Origin: an uncultured Flavobacteriaceae bacterium
Lineage (GTDB): Bacteria; Bacteroidota; Bacteroidia; Flavobacteriales; Flavobacteriaceae
Length of the DNA: 64,000 nt
Assembly (NCBI GenBank): GCA_947493175.1
Contig: CANLQD010000004.1
Coordinates: 248,001 to 312,000 of the forward strand
Direction: 5' to 3'
A program made the translations under genes and the position numbers. This document shows, piece after piece, positions 26,854 to 36,730 of the stretch. A model generated the notes under the pieces. It was not told the origin of the DNA, did no database searches, and saw nothing but the letters and a program-made list of their open reading frames with translations. Position 1 is the stretch's first letter. Each line of letters begins with the position of its first letter.

Positions 26854-26945
26854 CATCTTATATGGCAGACGATACCAAAAGGAAAGACCATTCTAATCAC
26901 TAGTTTTTCATTACTTTTAATACCGACTAATTAGAAACAGAAAGA

Positions 26946-29900
26946 ATGAAAATTTCCTACTCCAAGATCAGCCTCTGGGTGCTGGTTATTGCCATGTTAC
27001 CCCTTACGCTTAATGCGCAAAGAAGAAAAAAATCACAAGACGTCAAGACCGAGTACCCGCCAGCTTTGTACTCCAGCTTGGAATATCGTTCCATTGGGCC
27101 ATATCGTGGAGGGCGTTCCGCTGCGGTTACCGGTGTGCCCGGAGAGCCCAATCTCTTTTACTTTGGAGCTACGGGCGGGGGTGTTTGGAAGACCATCGAT
27201 GGTGGCCGCACCTGGGAAAATATATCGGATGGGTACTTCGGCGGAAGCATCGGCGCGGTCGAAGTGGCCAAAAGCGACAACAATGTTATCTATGTTGGTG
27301 GGGGTGAAAAAACCCTTCGTGGCAATGTTTCCTCCGGATACGGTATTTGGAAAACCGAAGATGCCGGAAAAACCTGGACCTCTGCCGGATTAAAAAATAG
27401 CCGTCATGTACCGCGGGTACGTATTCATCCGACCGATTACAATACGGTATATGCCGCTGTATTGGGCAATATTTATAAGCCTACCCAAGACCGTGGTGTC
27501 TATAAAAGTACCGACGGTGGCAAAAATTGGCGCAAAGTACTGTTTGTGAATGATCAGGCTGGAGCGGTCGACCTTACATTCGACCCCAACAACCCGCGTA
27601 TTCTCTATGCATCTACCTGGCGTGCGAAAAGAACCCCTTACAGTTTGAGTAGCGGCGGAGATGGATCCGCCCTTTGGAAAAGTACTGATAGCGGAGAGAC
27701 TTGGACGGAAATTTCTAAAAATGAAGGCTTTCCAAAAGATACCCTAGGGATTATAGGAGTAACTGTTTCCCCAAAGAATTCAGACCGGGTTTGGGCCATT
27801 GTTGAAAACAAAGAAAAAGGCGGATTGTATCGCAGTGATGACGGAGGAAAAAAATGGACCCGGGTGAATGAGGAACGTAAATTGAGACAGCGGGCATGGT
27901 ATTATACGCGGGTGTATGCCGATACGGAAGATGAAGACGTGGTGTATGTGCTAAACGTACGCTATCATAAAAGTACCGATGGAGGGAAGACGTTCAATAC
28001 ATTCAATGCACCCCATGGGGATCATCACGATTTGTGGATTTCCCCTGAAAATAGCCAGCGAATGATTATTGGAGACGATGGAGGTGCTCAAATTTCCTAT
28101 GATGGAGGTGAAACTTGGAGCACGTATTACAATCAGCCCACCGCTCAATACTACCGGGTGACCACCGATAATTCCTTTCCCTACCGTATTTATGTAGCAC
28201 AACAGGATAATTCTACCATTCGCGTAAAACACCGTAGTGATGGCAATGGAATTTCGGAGGAGGATTGGGAACCCACCGCAGGGGGTGAATCGGCACATAT
28301 TGCCATAGATCCTACCGATAATGACATCGTCTATGGTGGAAGTTATGGTGGTTTTCTTACCCGGGTAAATCACAAGACCAATACGGTACGTGGCATCAAT
28401 GTCTGGCCCGATAACCCTATGGGGTATGGAGCCGAAGGTATGAAATACCGTTTTCAATGGAACTTCCCCATTATTTTTAGCAAGCACGACCCTAAAAAAC
28501 TGTATACTTTCTCGAACCACGTACACCTAAGTACCAATGAGGGGCAGCATTGGGAACTGCTAAGCGACGACCTTACCCGAAACGACCCTGACAAACTGGT
28601 GAGTAGTGGTGGCCCCATCACTCAGGACAATACCGGAGTCGAGTATTATTGTACCATTTTTGCTGCTAATGAGAGCCCATTAAAGGAAGGGCTGCTTTGG
28701 GTTGGTAGTGACGATGGTTTGATACATGTGACCCAGGACGGTGGGAATACTTGGGAAAATGTGACGCCAAGTATCATGCCCGAATGGAGTATGATCAACA
28801 GTATTGAACCTTCAGCATTTGATGAGGGTACTTGCTATGTGGCGGCGACGCGCTACAAGTTGGGCGATTTTAGACCTTATCTCTACAAAACCACGGACTA
28901 TGGTAAAACCTGGAATAAGATAACCGACGGTATCCCGGGCGAACATTTTACAAGGGTCGTAAGGGAAGACCCTAAACGAAAAGGATTACTCTATGCAGGT
29001 ACCGAGACCGGAATGTATATTTCCTTTGATGATGGGGCCAATTGGAATCCGTTTCAACTAAACCTTCCTATCGTGCCTATTACCGACCTGACAATAAAAG
29101 ACAATAACTTGATTGTTGCCACCCAAGGGCGAAGTCTTTGGATTATTGACGATTTAACAGTGTTACATCAACTTGAGGATAGCAAGAAAGGTAAGGACGC
29201 CGTACTGTTTAAACCAAAAGATAGTTACCGTACAAAAGGTGGTGCGCGGAAAGAACCAAGCAAGATTGAAGGGCAGAATCACCCGAGTGGGGTTATTACC
29301 CATTTTTACCTAAAGAATGTTGCCGAAAAAGACAGCATTTACCTAACGTATACCAGCACGATGGGCGATACCCTGGCCACTTTTAGCAATACCTCCAAAA
29401 AGAAAGATAAAAAGTTGAAAGTAAAAAGCGGAGGTAATACCCATATATGGGATACGCGGGGTAGAGGAGCTGAGAAGCTCGATGGCATGATTCTCTGGTG
29501 GGCAAATCTCGATGGAGCAAAAGCAGTACCAGGCGAGTACCAGGTACACTTAAATGTGAATGGTACAACGACCTCACAAACCTTTAAAATCATACCTGAC
29601 CCACGAGCCGAGGTTTCCGTGGCCGATATGCAAAAGCAGTACGACTTTGTAAGCGATGTGAATGCCACGGTCGATAAAGCGCATCAATCCATCAAAAAAA
29701 TACGAAAAATAAATGCGCAGCTCGATGCTTTTACTAAGCAATACGAAGACAACGAAACCACAAAAGCACTCGTAGAAAAAGCAAAAACAATGAAGGAAAA
29801 ATTCGGGGAGGTCGAAAAAGCACTCTATCAAACCAAAAATCGAAGTAATCAAGACCCGTTGAACTTTCCAATCCGGTTGACCAACAAGTTAGGACACCTG

Positions 29901-30086
29901 AACAGTTTGGTCGCGTTGGACGATTTTCCCCCAACGGATCAGGATATAGCTGTTAGAAATGAGCTTACCACCCAAATCAATAAGCAATTACAAACTTTCG
30001 ATGCATTGATTTCGAATGAAATCGAAGCGTTTAATAGCGAATTCAATCAACTAAAAATCAAGTATTTGAATGTAAAGATAGAATGA
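26946..30086 (+). CDS. large exported BNR/sortilin-like repeat protein
   Basis: A 1046-residue protein with a signal peptide (about 1-24, ending LNAQ). Residues about 40-740 are built of many WKTIDGGRTWENI-like BNR (Asp-box) blades: KSTDGGKNWRKV, WKSTDSGETWTEI, YRSDDGGKKWTRV, HVTQDGGNTWENV, YKTTDYGKTWNKI, that is, a double propeller of the VPS10/sortilin or xyloglucanase type. After about 790 there is a beta domain (AVPGEYQVHLNVNG) and a helical C terminus. Annotated relatives are often called glycosyl hydrolases, but no catalytic residues are visible. A paralogue lies at the right window edge. It is probably periplasmic or surface-located; function unknown. Confidence 0.88.
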   Translation: MKISYSKISLWVLVIAMLPLTLNAQRRKKSQDVKTEYPPALYSSLEYRSIGPYRGGRSAAVTGVPGEPNLFYFGATGGGVWKTIDGGRTWENISDGYFGGSIGAVEVAKSDNNVIYVGGGEKTLRGNVSSGYGIWKTEDAGKTWTSAGLKNSRHVPRVRIHPTDYNTVYAAVLGNIYKPTQDRGVYKSTDGGKNWRKVLFVNDQAGAVDLTFDPNNPRILYASTWRAKRTPYSLSSGGDGSALWKSTDSGETWTEISKNEGFPKDTLGIIGVTVSPKNSDRVWAIVENKEKGGLYRSDDGGKKWTRVNEERKLRQRAWYYTRVYADTEDEDVVYVLNVRYHKSTDGGKTFNTFNAPHGDHHDLWISPENSQRMIIGDDGGAQISYDGGETWSTYYNQPTAQYYRVTTDNSFPYRIYVAQQDNSTIRVKHRSDGNGISEEDWEPTAGGESAHIAIDPTDNDIVYGGSYGGFLTRVNHKTNTVRGINVWPDNPMGYGAEGMKYRFQWNFPIIFSKHDPKKLYTFSNHVHLSTNEGQHWELLSDDLTRNDPDKLVSSGGPITQDNTGVEYYCTIFAANESPLKEGLLWVGSDDGLIHVTQDGGNTWENVTPSIMPEWSMINSIEPSAFDEGTCYVAATRYKLGDFRPYLYKTTDYGKTWNKITDGIPGEHFTRVVREDPKRKGLLYAGTETGMYISFDDGANWNPFQLNLPIVPITDLTIKDNNLIVATQGRSLWIIDDLTVLHQLEDSKKGKDAVLFKPKDSYRTKGGARKEPSKIEGQNHPSGVITHFYLKNVAEKDSIYLTYTSTMGDTLATFSNTSKKKDKKLKVKSGGNTHIWDTRGRGAEKLDGMILWWANLDGAKAVPGEYQVHLNVNGTTTSQTFKIIPDPRAEVSVADMQKQYDFVSDVNATVDKAHQSIKKIRKINAQLDAFTKQYEDNETTKALVEKAKTMKEKFGEVEKALYQTKNRSNQDPLNFPIRLTNKLGHLNSLVALDDFPPTDQDIAVRNELTTQINKQLQTFDALISNEIEAFNSEFNQLKIKYLNVKIE

Positions 30087-30159
30087 CCTGGGATGACAGG
30101 AATGTTTCTAAATTAATCTTTGGGGAAGCAATAAGGAATACAGGTCAATATTCTTTGCC

Positions 30160-31032
30160 CTAGTCGAAATCCCTATAGGACACCGTTGCATATTGCTGCC
30201 TATATTTCAAAGGGCTAGAACCAGTGAATTTTTGAAACTGGCGATAAAAGTATGGCAAACTTTCATAGCCACTCGTGAAAGCGACTTCAGCAACTTGAAG
30301 TTTGCTATCTATTAAAAGGGAGCAAGCCAAGTTAATTTTATATTCGTTGAGAAATGAAAAAAAAGTTTTCTCGTAGGTACGTTTGAAAAACCTGCAAAAA
30401 GCCTCTTCGGTCATGCATACAAGGGAAGCGATCTCTCCAAGGGTTATCTTACGCAAGTAATTTTCCCTTACAAAGTTCTGTATACATTCTATGCGAGAGC
30501 TAGTCTCGGCGTTCAATGAGGGCACAAAACCATCGTTTGACAGGTATACCCTTTCTTGCGAAGTTGCAAGTTGCTCCAATACTCGCAGTAGCGCTATTAG
30601 ACGTTCCAGGCCATGGAGTTCAAGTAATTGTTTCAATTTTGGAAAGATTACATTTGAAACTGACGGACCGAACTGAATACCATCTTTGGAAAGGTGCAAT
30701 AATTGGGAGATTGCCTTAAATTCTACCTTTTGTTGCCATTGCTCTCCCAAAAGAGCCTTGTTCCATTGAATGACTATAGCCTCGGAAACAGAGGTATTGT
30801 TCTTGGTGTTTTTCCAGCAATGTGGCAAATTTGGCGATAATAAGACCAGGTCTCCTGGTGTAAAACGAGCCATTCGGTTTCCAACATACCGAATACCATG
30901 GCTCTTGGTAATAAAGGTGAGCTCGTATTCAGGATGAAAATGCCAAGGGGCATTAAACTCTTTCTTTTGATAGGTGTAAGCCTTGAAAGAACTTCTGGGA
31001 GAGGCAATGACTTTCTCGAACTTAGGTTTCAT
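30160..31032 (-). CDS. AraC family transcriptional regulator with cupin sensor domain
   Basis: A 290-residue regulator. Residues about 10-140 form a cupin (WHFHPEYELTFI, then FTPGDLVLLSPNLPHCW), the sugar-sensing type of N-terminal domain, and about 185-285 the AraC HTH pair (ITLGEIASLVCMTEEAFCRFF and LQVAEVAFTSGYESLPYFYR). It is divergent from the dioxygenase and sugar-porter genes, with 193 bases between, and is the natural candidate for controlling them (inference). Such regulators in Bacteroidota usually govern sugar or small-carbon catabolism. Confidence 0.88.
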   Translation of the reverse strand: MKPKFEKVIASPRSSFKAYTYQKKEFNAPWHFHPEYELTFITKSHGIRYVGNRMARFTPGDLVLLSPNLPHCWKNTKNNTSVSEAIVIQWNKALLGEQWQQKVEFKAISQLLHLSKDGIQFGPSVSNVIFPKLKQLLELHGLERLIALLRVLEQLATSQERVYLSNDGFVPSLNAETSSRIECIQNFVRENYLRKITLGEIASLVCMTEEAFCRFFKRTYEKTFFSFLNEYKINLACSLLIDSKLQVAEVAFTSGYESLPYFYRQFQKFTGSSPLKYRQQYATVSYRDFD

Positions 31033-31197
31033 AAATGCTTCCTTAGGATATCATTAAAACAAAAATTTTTAAACTTCTTGGGTTTGTCGTCAAAATGACA
31101 ATCAATTTTAACGCAAAAATATTTTTTAATCGTTAAAAGGGTCAATATAGGGTAATAATAAAGCAAAATGAGCGATTCCTTAACCAAATGGGACATT

Positions 31198-31205
31198 TAG
31201 TTTTG
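31198..31205 (+). promoter_or_regulatory. -7 promoter box of the PhyH-type dioxygenase gene
   Basis: TAGTTTTG, a perfect TAnnTTTG box, 20 bases before the ATG at 31226. It is the probable promoter of the dioxygenase and sugar porter pair and lies in the gap shared with the divergent AraC gene. Confidence 0.45.
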
Positions 31206-31225
31206 AGCAAAACTTATGATTACCT

Positions 31226-32104
31226 ATGTCGTCAATTTTAGATCTTGCAGAAATTCACCAACCTATCGAGGCACTTTTTAAAATGCCCACAACGGTGGAA
31301 GAATGGGAACAGTATATGCTTACCTCAGAGCAGATTGAACATTTTCATGAATTTGGATATGTTTCGGGTATTAAAGTGTTGGAGCACTGGCAAATCGAAA
31401 TTCTTACAAAGGAATTGTCACTGATTATGGATTCATCCCATCCGGGAAATCATCTATTTCACGAATTTCATAGTAACGAGAGTAGTAATCCGGATTCTGT
31501 ACTGTTTCATTCATTGGGGCATTGGCGCATATCCAAACCCTTTCACGATCTGTTATGGAACCCTGCCTTTATTATGGCAGCATCTCAGCTACTAGGCAAC
31601 CAATCTGTACGCTTCTGGCATGATCAGTTATTCTGCAAGCCTGCCGAGCATGGCGGAGTCGTGGCGTGGCATCAGGATTATTCATATTGGACCCGTACCG
31701 TGGCTATGCAGCACCTTACTTGTTGGACGGGTCTAGACGATGCGACAGTTGAAAACGGATGTATACACTATGTTCCTGGGAGTCATAAATGGGGACTATT
31801 AAAAAAGCCGGAACTAGCGGGTGAAATGAACGGCCTCTTGGAATTTTTAACCGATGAGCAGCGAGCAGCTTTCAAACCAGTGCCGATTGAACTCAAGAAA
31901 GGGTATGCAACCTTTCATCATCCGTTATTGGTACATGGTTCGTACGAAAACAGGTCTAAGCAGCGTCGTCGTGCCTTTGTATTAAATGTGTTTGCCGATG
32001 GTACGGAAAGCAACACCGATGAACCGCTTTTACCCGGGATTCCCGTTATACCGAAAGGACACAAACTGGAAGGCAAGTTTTTTCCGCTATTGACCGCGTA
32101 TTAA
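31226..32104 (+). CDS. phytanoyl-CoA dioxygenase (PhyH) family protein
   Basis: A 292-residue Fe(II)/2-oxoglutarate-dependent oxygenase. The iron ligands are visible: His149 and Asp151 in WHQDYSYW and the distal His237 in LLVHGSYENRS, followed by the Arg-rich segment that binds 2-oxoglutarate. PhyH-family members hydroxylate varied small molecules and natural products, so the name does not imply phytanic acid. It is followed after 39 bases by a sugar porter, and an AraC regulator is divergent, which suggests an oxidative step in uptake or use of a polyol or sugar-like compound. Confidence 0.88.
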   Translation: MSSILDLAEIHQPIEALFKMPTTVEEWEQYMLTSEQIEHFHEFGYVSGIKVLEHWQIEILTKELSLIMDSSHPGNHLFHEFHSNESSNPDSVLFHSLGHWRISKPFHDLLWNPAFIMAASQLLGNQSVRFWHDQLFCKPAEHGGVVAWHQDYSYWTRTVAMQHLTCWTGLDDATVENGCIHYVPGSHKWGLLKKPELAGEMNGLLEFLTDEQRAAFKPVPIELKKGYATFHHPLLVHGSYENRSKQRRRAFVLNVFADGTESNTDEPLLPGIPVIPKGHKLEGKFFPLLTAY

Positions 32105-32143
32105 TTTGAATTTACCTTGTATCAACCAACCTGAACCAAACCA

Positions 32144-33460
32144 GTGAACCAACGCATTCTACTTGTATCAGCAATTGCTGCCTTGGCCGGATTTCTATTC
32201 GGTTTTGATACCATTGTTATCTCGGGAGCCGAAAAAAAATTACAGGTTTTATGGAATTCCTCCGATACCTTTCATGGTACCGTAGTTATTGGGATGGCTC
32301 TTTTTGGTACCGTTTTTGGCGCACTTTTTGGCGGAATCCCAACAAATAAGATGGGAAGAAAAAACACCCTGATGTGGATAGGGGTGCTTTATTCGGTATC
32401 CGCTATCGGTTCAGCTCTGGCCACAGACCCTATTTCCTTCGGTATTTTTAGATTTATAGGAGGTTTGGGGGTCGGGGCTTCGACGGTGGCAGCACCTACG
32501 TATATTTCTGAAATATCCCCAACGAAGAATAGAGGTACCTTGGTTGGGTTGTATCAGCTGATGCTTGTTGTCGGTATCCTCATAGCTTTTATTTCCAACT
32601 ACCTCTTAAGCGATATCGGGGACAATGATTGGCGCTGGATGGTCGGGGTAGAGGCATTCCCTGCAATCCTATATACTTTTCTGGTGTTCTTTATCCCTAA
32701 GAGCCCTCGTTGGTTGGTCATTAAAGGGAAAACGGTTGAGGCCCAGCAAGTTTTAGAGCGTATTCAGTCTGATATTCAGGTGGCCGACATCCAAGCTGCG
32801 CAAATTGCCGCGAAGAAAACAACAGTCTCCAAAGAGCATATTTTTTTGAGACGGTATCGCTATCCACTTCTGCTGGCTTTTTTGATGGCTTTTTTTAATC
32901 AGTTTTCGGGCATAAATGCATTTCTGTATTACGCACCCCGTATTTTCGAGGCAGCAGGATTAGGTTCTAGTACGGCTCTTTTAAGCAGTATCGGCATCGG
33001 TGTGGTCAATATCGTTTTCACATTGTTGGCCTTGACCCTGATCGATCGGTGGGGAAGAAAAAAACTCATGTACTTTGGATCTGCAGGGTATATATTTTCC
33101 CTTTCAATGGTTTCGGCAGCCTTTCTGTTGAACTGGAGTGGTTATGCAGTTCCAATCTTTCTCTTCCTATTTGTTGCTTCCCATTCTATTGGCCAAGGAG
33201 CGGTTATATGGGTATTTATCGCTGAGGTTTTTCCAAATCATTTACGTGGTTCCGGTCAAGCTTTTGGGTGTTCTGTTCATTGGGTTTTGGCATGGATCAT
33301 ACCATCGATGGTGCCCTTGCTGTTTTCCAAAATAGGTCCTGGTCCTGTCTTTGCCTTTTTCTCCTTTATGATGGTATTACAGCTACTATTCGTCATTTTT
33401 CTTATGCCCGAAACACGGGGCACTTCATTGGAAGATTTACAAAAAAAGCTATATCGATAG
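32144..33460 (+). CDS. MFS sugar porter
   Basis: A 438-residue major facilitator with twelve helices and the sugar-porter signatures: KMGRKNTLMW and DRWGRKKLM after helices 2 and 8, PKSPRWLVIKG after helix 6, and PETRGTSLEDL at the C terminus. The start is a GTG (32144): it opens directly into the first helix (NQRILLVSAIAALAGFLFGF), and no in-frame ATG fits better. It would import a hexose, pentose or polyol with protons. It lies 39 bases after the dioxygenase gene and is probably co-transcribed. Confidence 0.92.
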   Translation: MNQRILLVSAIAALAGFLFGFDTIVISGAEKKLQVLWNSSDTFHGTVVIGMALFGTVFGALFGGIPTNKMGRKNTLMWIGVLYSVSAIGSALATDPISFGIFRFIGGLGVGASTVAAPTYISEISPTKNRGTLVGLYQLMLVVGILIAFISNYLLSDIGDNDWRWMVGVEAFPAILYTFLVFFIPKSPRWLVIKGKTVEAQQVLERIQSDIQVADIQAAQIAAKKTTVSKEHIFLRRYRYPLLLAFLMAFFNQFSGINAFLYYAPRIFEAAGLGSSTALLSSIGIGVVNIVFTLLALTLIDRWGRKKLMYFGSAGYIFSLSMVSAAFLLNWSGYAVPIFLFLFVASHSIGQGAVIWVFIAEVFPNHLRGSGQAFGCSVHWVLAWIIPSMVPLLFSKIGPGPVFAFFSFMMVLQLLFVIFLMPETRGTSLEDLQKKLYR

Positions 33461-33599
33461 CGTTGTTTCGAATACCTCGAAAAACCAACTTGTTAGCTCG
33501 AGAGTGGTTACTTGTACATTTTTGGTCGAAAGGAAGGTGCGTAGCAAAGATGAAAAAGAGTATGGCGGCAAACTCACCGATACGCTAAACCTTACTTTT

Positions 33600-34415
33600 T
33601 CATAACTCATGTTTTGAGACAAAGTCGAGCAGTAGCGGAATGGCAGGGTACACCATATCATGACCATAACCGTCTAGCTCCATCAACTCCACATCGGGAT
33701 GTTCCAAAACCTTCATCATACGATAGAAATAAGCATTTTCCTCATACCGCCCCAACAATTCCAATTCTCGATTTCCGGTAATCAAAAGCATTGGAGGAGC
33801 ATCATTTCGAACATGGTACAAGGGCGCGTATTTGTCAACAATCGGTTGGGTGCCAGCAATGCCCCTTTCCTTGCGAACCGTGAAATGGGTAATGGTATGG
33901 CCACTAAAAGGAATAAGGCCGGCAATGTCATTTGCATCAATGTCGTACTTCTTTAAATAGCTGGCGTCGAGCCCCACCATACTTGCCAGATACCCCCCGG
34001 CTGAATGTCCCGTGATGAATATTTTCCCCGCGGTCCCGTTGAACTTCTTAATGTTCTTGAAAGTCCATGCCACTGCGGCGGCGGCGTCCTCGATATAGGT
34101 CGGTTGTTTTACTTTAGGGTGCAATCGGTAGTTCACACTAACCACGATGATCCCTTTTTCCATTAAGCCCGCTGGAATGTGTTTTTCCCCGAATTCCAAT
34201 CCCCCTCCATGAAACCAAACAACCGTTGAAACTCCCGTGGTGTCTTTTGGAAAATAGACATCTAGCTTACAGCGTTCGCGAAGGTAACTATCCAGTTTTT
34301 GGTCTGTTACCGGGTAATAGGGAATATCCTTTTCCAATTCATAGATAATTTCCTGCCCAAAAATCACCGTTGTTAAAAACAGGTGTGCCAAAAGTATAAG
34401 GTGTTTGTTTCTCAT
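33600..34415 (-). CDS. exported alpha/beta-hydrolase (carboxylesterase-like)
   Basis: A 271-residue esterase with a signal peptide (about 1-20). The oxyanion-hole motif FHGGGLEFG, the nucleophile Ser138 in GHSAGG and the catalytic His in GYGHDMV (about residue 254) are present, a complete hormone-sensitive-lipase/BD-FAE-like set. It would remove acyl groups (for example acetyl or feruloyl) from sugars or plant and algal compounds. It is convergent with the sugar porter gene and may belong to the same catabolic locus, though it has no motif that fixes the substrate. Confidence 0.88.
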   Translation of the reverse strand: MRNKHLILLAHLFLTTVIFGQEIIYELEKDIPYYPVTDQKLDSYLRERCKLDVYFPKDTTGVSTVVWFHGGGLEFGEKHIPAGLMEKGIIVVSVNYRLHPKVKQPTYIEDAAAAVAWTFKNIKKFNGTAGKIFITGHSAGGYLASMVGLDASYLKKYDIDANDIAGLIPFSGHTITHFTVRKERGIAGTQPIVDKYAPLYHVRNDAPPMLLITGNRELELLGRYEENAYFYRMMKVLEHPDVELMELDGYGHDMVYPAIPLLLDFVSKHEL

Positions 34416-34544
34416 AATATGTGGGCTATGATGCTGTTATGGTTAAAATCCGAAAGGCCTTTCGGAATGTGCTCAACCGAGCTAAAAATAATGATTTTGA
34501 CGAAAACAAGATGGTCATATAGATTTTGGGGATGGTGCTTTGGT

Positions 34545-34889
34545 TCAAGTCGTTAAAAGGTCTAACAATCCAAAAAAGCCAGCTCCTAAAATAATAGTCC
34601 ACGAAATCCAGTCCTTAAACTCATTCTTTTTGTGCATTAAAAAAAGTAAGTGAAGAACCAGATGTATGATCAGAAAATAGTTGAATCCTATTCTGAAACC
34701 TTCACCGTTCGATTGAAATTCATACAATACCCAATAGAAAAGGGGAATATGCAAAAACACAAATACGATTAATCCGAACTTGTCATTGAGAAATGACAGG
34801 CCAGGGAAAATCCTCCATTCTTTGCATCGTATCGCATCCATTTCGTGCATCAGTATAAAAACCAACCCTAAAAGATGAAAGTCTATCAT
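34545..34889 (-). CDS. small four-helix membrane protein (DUF6713-like)
   Basis: A 114-residue membrane protein with about four helices. The N-terminal segment FILMHEMDAIRCKEWRIFPG, with the conserved His-Glu-x-Asp-Ala and Glu-Trp-Arg-Ile-Phe pattern, is what I remember for the family listed as DUF6713, but I cannot confirm the number here. The acidic and His residues near the membrane edge could bind a metal. A single gene with no informative neighbours. Function unknown. Confidence 0.7.
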   Translation of the reverse strand: MIDFHLLGLVFILMHEMDAIRCKEWRIFPGLSFLNDKFGLIVFVFLHIPLFYWVLYEFQSNGEGFRIGFNYFLIIHLVLHLLFLMHKKNEFKDWISWTIILGAGFFGLLDLLTT

Positions 34890-35099
34890 TTTGTTTATGT
34901 AAGTAATCTTTATGCTCTTTATTCAGGTATTACTGCAACGGTACGGTTTACATAAAGATATCTGAAAACCATTCCATAGAACCTACTGCTAATTTATACA
35001 ATTCCTATGGGCCATTCTTTATTTTTTGTATTTTCAGAAGATTTTCAAATCGTATCGCGCAAGACAATAACGATTTTAATTAAGCCATAAACACCAACC

Positions 35100-36083
35100 A
35101 TGCAAAAGTATAAAGTCGCGGTCTTAGGACCTATACCAAGAGACCATATCGTAACACACCGAGGAGAAGTTATTGAAAAGTATGGATGTGCCACACATAC
35201 TGCCATTGGTTTGGCAAAGTTGTTGGAGGATAAAGGTACGGTTTACCCCGTTTCACATTTGAGAAAGAAAGACGAAGCATCGGTAAAGGAGCTGTTGAAC
35301 GACTATACGAATATCAATTTGGATCATATCACGTCAGATGCCGACCAAGGAGATATCATTAGCCTGAAATTTATTGACCAGAACAACAGGCTCGAAAAAC
35401 AGACAGGGTTTATGAACCCGATTATTCCCGAGGATATTGAGGGGTTGCTCGATTGTGATGTGTTTGTATGTGTGCCGATAACAGATTTTGAAATTCCCTT
35501 GGAAACCTTAAAGTACATAAAGGAGCATAGCGATGCCCTTATTGTCTTTGATGCGCATGGGCCAACGAATACCTGTACCACTTCTGGCGACCGGCGAACG
35601 AAGTTTTGGATAGACCGTGATCAGTGGTTGCCCTATATCGATGTACTAAAAATGAATCTGGAAGAATCAAAATGCTGCTGGTTCGAAAAAGAATATCGAT
35701 TGGAAGATTTAGGCCATATTTCAGAAAACGACACTTCACATTTGCCAGCCTTCGCCGACCATGCCCTGAATCATGGGGTCAAATCGCTGATAGTCACCCT
35801 TGATTCCAATGGTGGGGCTGTCTTTTTTAAAGAGAAGGATGTGTTACGGCAAGAAATTGTACCATCTGTGAAGGTGGATCATGTTATTGATACTACCGGA
35901 TGCGGTGATTCTTTTGCAGGCGGCCTGGGGTATGGACTTTTGGGAGACGCAACGAATTACGTACGTGCCACAAAATACGCAAATACCTTAGGTGCCTTGC
36001 GTACACAGGGGCGAACATTTGACGTTTTCAAGACGAAAACGGAAACGGATGAAATCATCCTAAAAACCTATGGTAGTATTTGA
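35100..36083 (+). CDS. PfkB family carbohydrate kinase
   Basis: A 327-residue ribokinase-fold sugar kinase. The C-terminal PfkB signature DTTGCGDSFAGGLGYGLL includes the anion hole and the catalytic base Asp270. The N terminus (YKVAVLGPIPRDHIVTHRGE) replaces the usual GG motif region with ATHTAIGLAKLL, so substrate preference cannot be guessed. It would phosphorylate a sugar or nucleoside in the cytoplasm. It is transcribed alone, convergent with the RidA gene 10 bases away, and could complete the catabolic locus to its left (inference). Confidence 0.88.
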   Translation: MQKYKVAVLGPIPRDHIVTHRGEVIEKYGCATHTAIGLAKLLEDKGTVYPVSHLRKKDEASVKELLNDYTNINLDHITSDADQGDIISLKFIDQNNRLEKQTGFMNPIIPEDIEGLLDCDVFVCVPITDFEIPLETLKYIKEHSDALIVFDAHGPTNTCTTSGDRRTKFWIDRDQWLPYIDVLKMNLEESKCCWFEKEYRLEDLGHISENDTSHLPAFADHALNHGVKSLIVTLDSNGGAVFFKEKDVLRQEIVPSVKVDHVIDTTGCGDSFAGGLGYGLLGDATNYVRATKYANTLGALRTQGRTFDVFKTKTETDEIILKTYGSI

Positions 36084-36093
36084 TCCATAGGCC

Positions 36094-36672
36094 CTAATAG
36101 ACTTCGACCACCATTTCGACTTCAACAGCCATATTGCCGGGAAGCGAACCCATACCTACTGCCGCTCGGGCATGTTTTCCTTTTTCTCCAAAAACTGCAA
36201 CCATTAAATCGGAATAGCCATTTATGATTTTGGAGTGATCTGCAAAGTCGGGCACGGCATTTACCATACCCTTCACCTTTACGATTCTTTTTACTTTGTT
36301 GAGGTTGCCCAATTCGGCCTTCAGTACGGCTAACTGATTGATTCCTGCCATTCGTGCCGCTTCATACCCTTCTTCAAGGCTCAAATCATCTCCTAATTTA
36401 CCCACGATGTTCTTTCCATCTGGTTTTTTTGGCCCCTTTCCCGCCAAAAACAATAAATTTCCAGAGCGTACTGCATGTACATAGTTGGCAACGGGTGTTG
36501 AAGGGGTCTTAAGCTCAATGCCCAAACTAGTTAAATTAGCCTCGGGATTATAGTTCTTATCTCTTTGAACTGTGTCGGATACCGAAGCTTCTTGAACTGT
36601 ATCACTTTTTTTCTGGACGCCAGTACAGGATGCAATTACTAATAAAGAGAATGTTAGTAGTAGAATTTTCAT
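36094..36672 (-). CDS. RidA/YjgF family protein with lipoprotein signal
   Basis: A 192-residue protein. Residues about 45-192 are a RidA (YjgF/YER057c/UK114) domain of the clade that carries long insertions (FLAGKGPKKPDG, QLAVLKAELGNLNKVKRIV), with the family Arg in HARAAVGMGSLPGNMAVEVE. RidA deaminates reactive enamine/imine intermediates in the cytoplasm. Here, however, the N terminus is a typical lipoprotein signal, with lipobox IASC and Cys16, so the protein should be anchored in the periplasm or outer membrane. This location is unusual for the family. A promoter-like box lies 59 bases upstream. Confidence 0.87.
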   Translation of the reverse strand: MKILLLTFSLLVIASCTGVQKKSDTVQEASVSDTVQRDKNYNPEANLTSLGIELKTPSTPVANYVHAVRSGNLLFLAGKGPKKPDGKNIVGKLGDDLSLEEGYEAARMAGINQLAVLKAELGNLNKVKRIVKVKGMVNAVPDFADHSKIINGYSDLMVAVFGEKGKHARAAVGMGSLPGNMAVEVEMVVEVY

Positions 36673-36730
36673 GATTTTTTATTAGTCTGTCCTAACTAGA
36701 AAAATGTACTTAAATCTACTATCAATAGTA

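Noticed and set aside
27951..28526. 191-codon minus-strand frame inside the BNR gene
   Set aside because: The plus-strand frame has clear BNR repeats here; the reverse frame is a by-product of their codon use.
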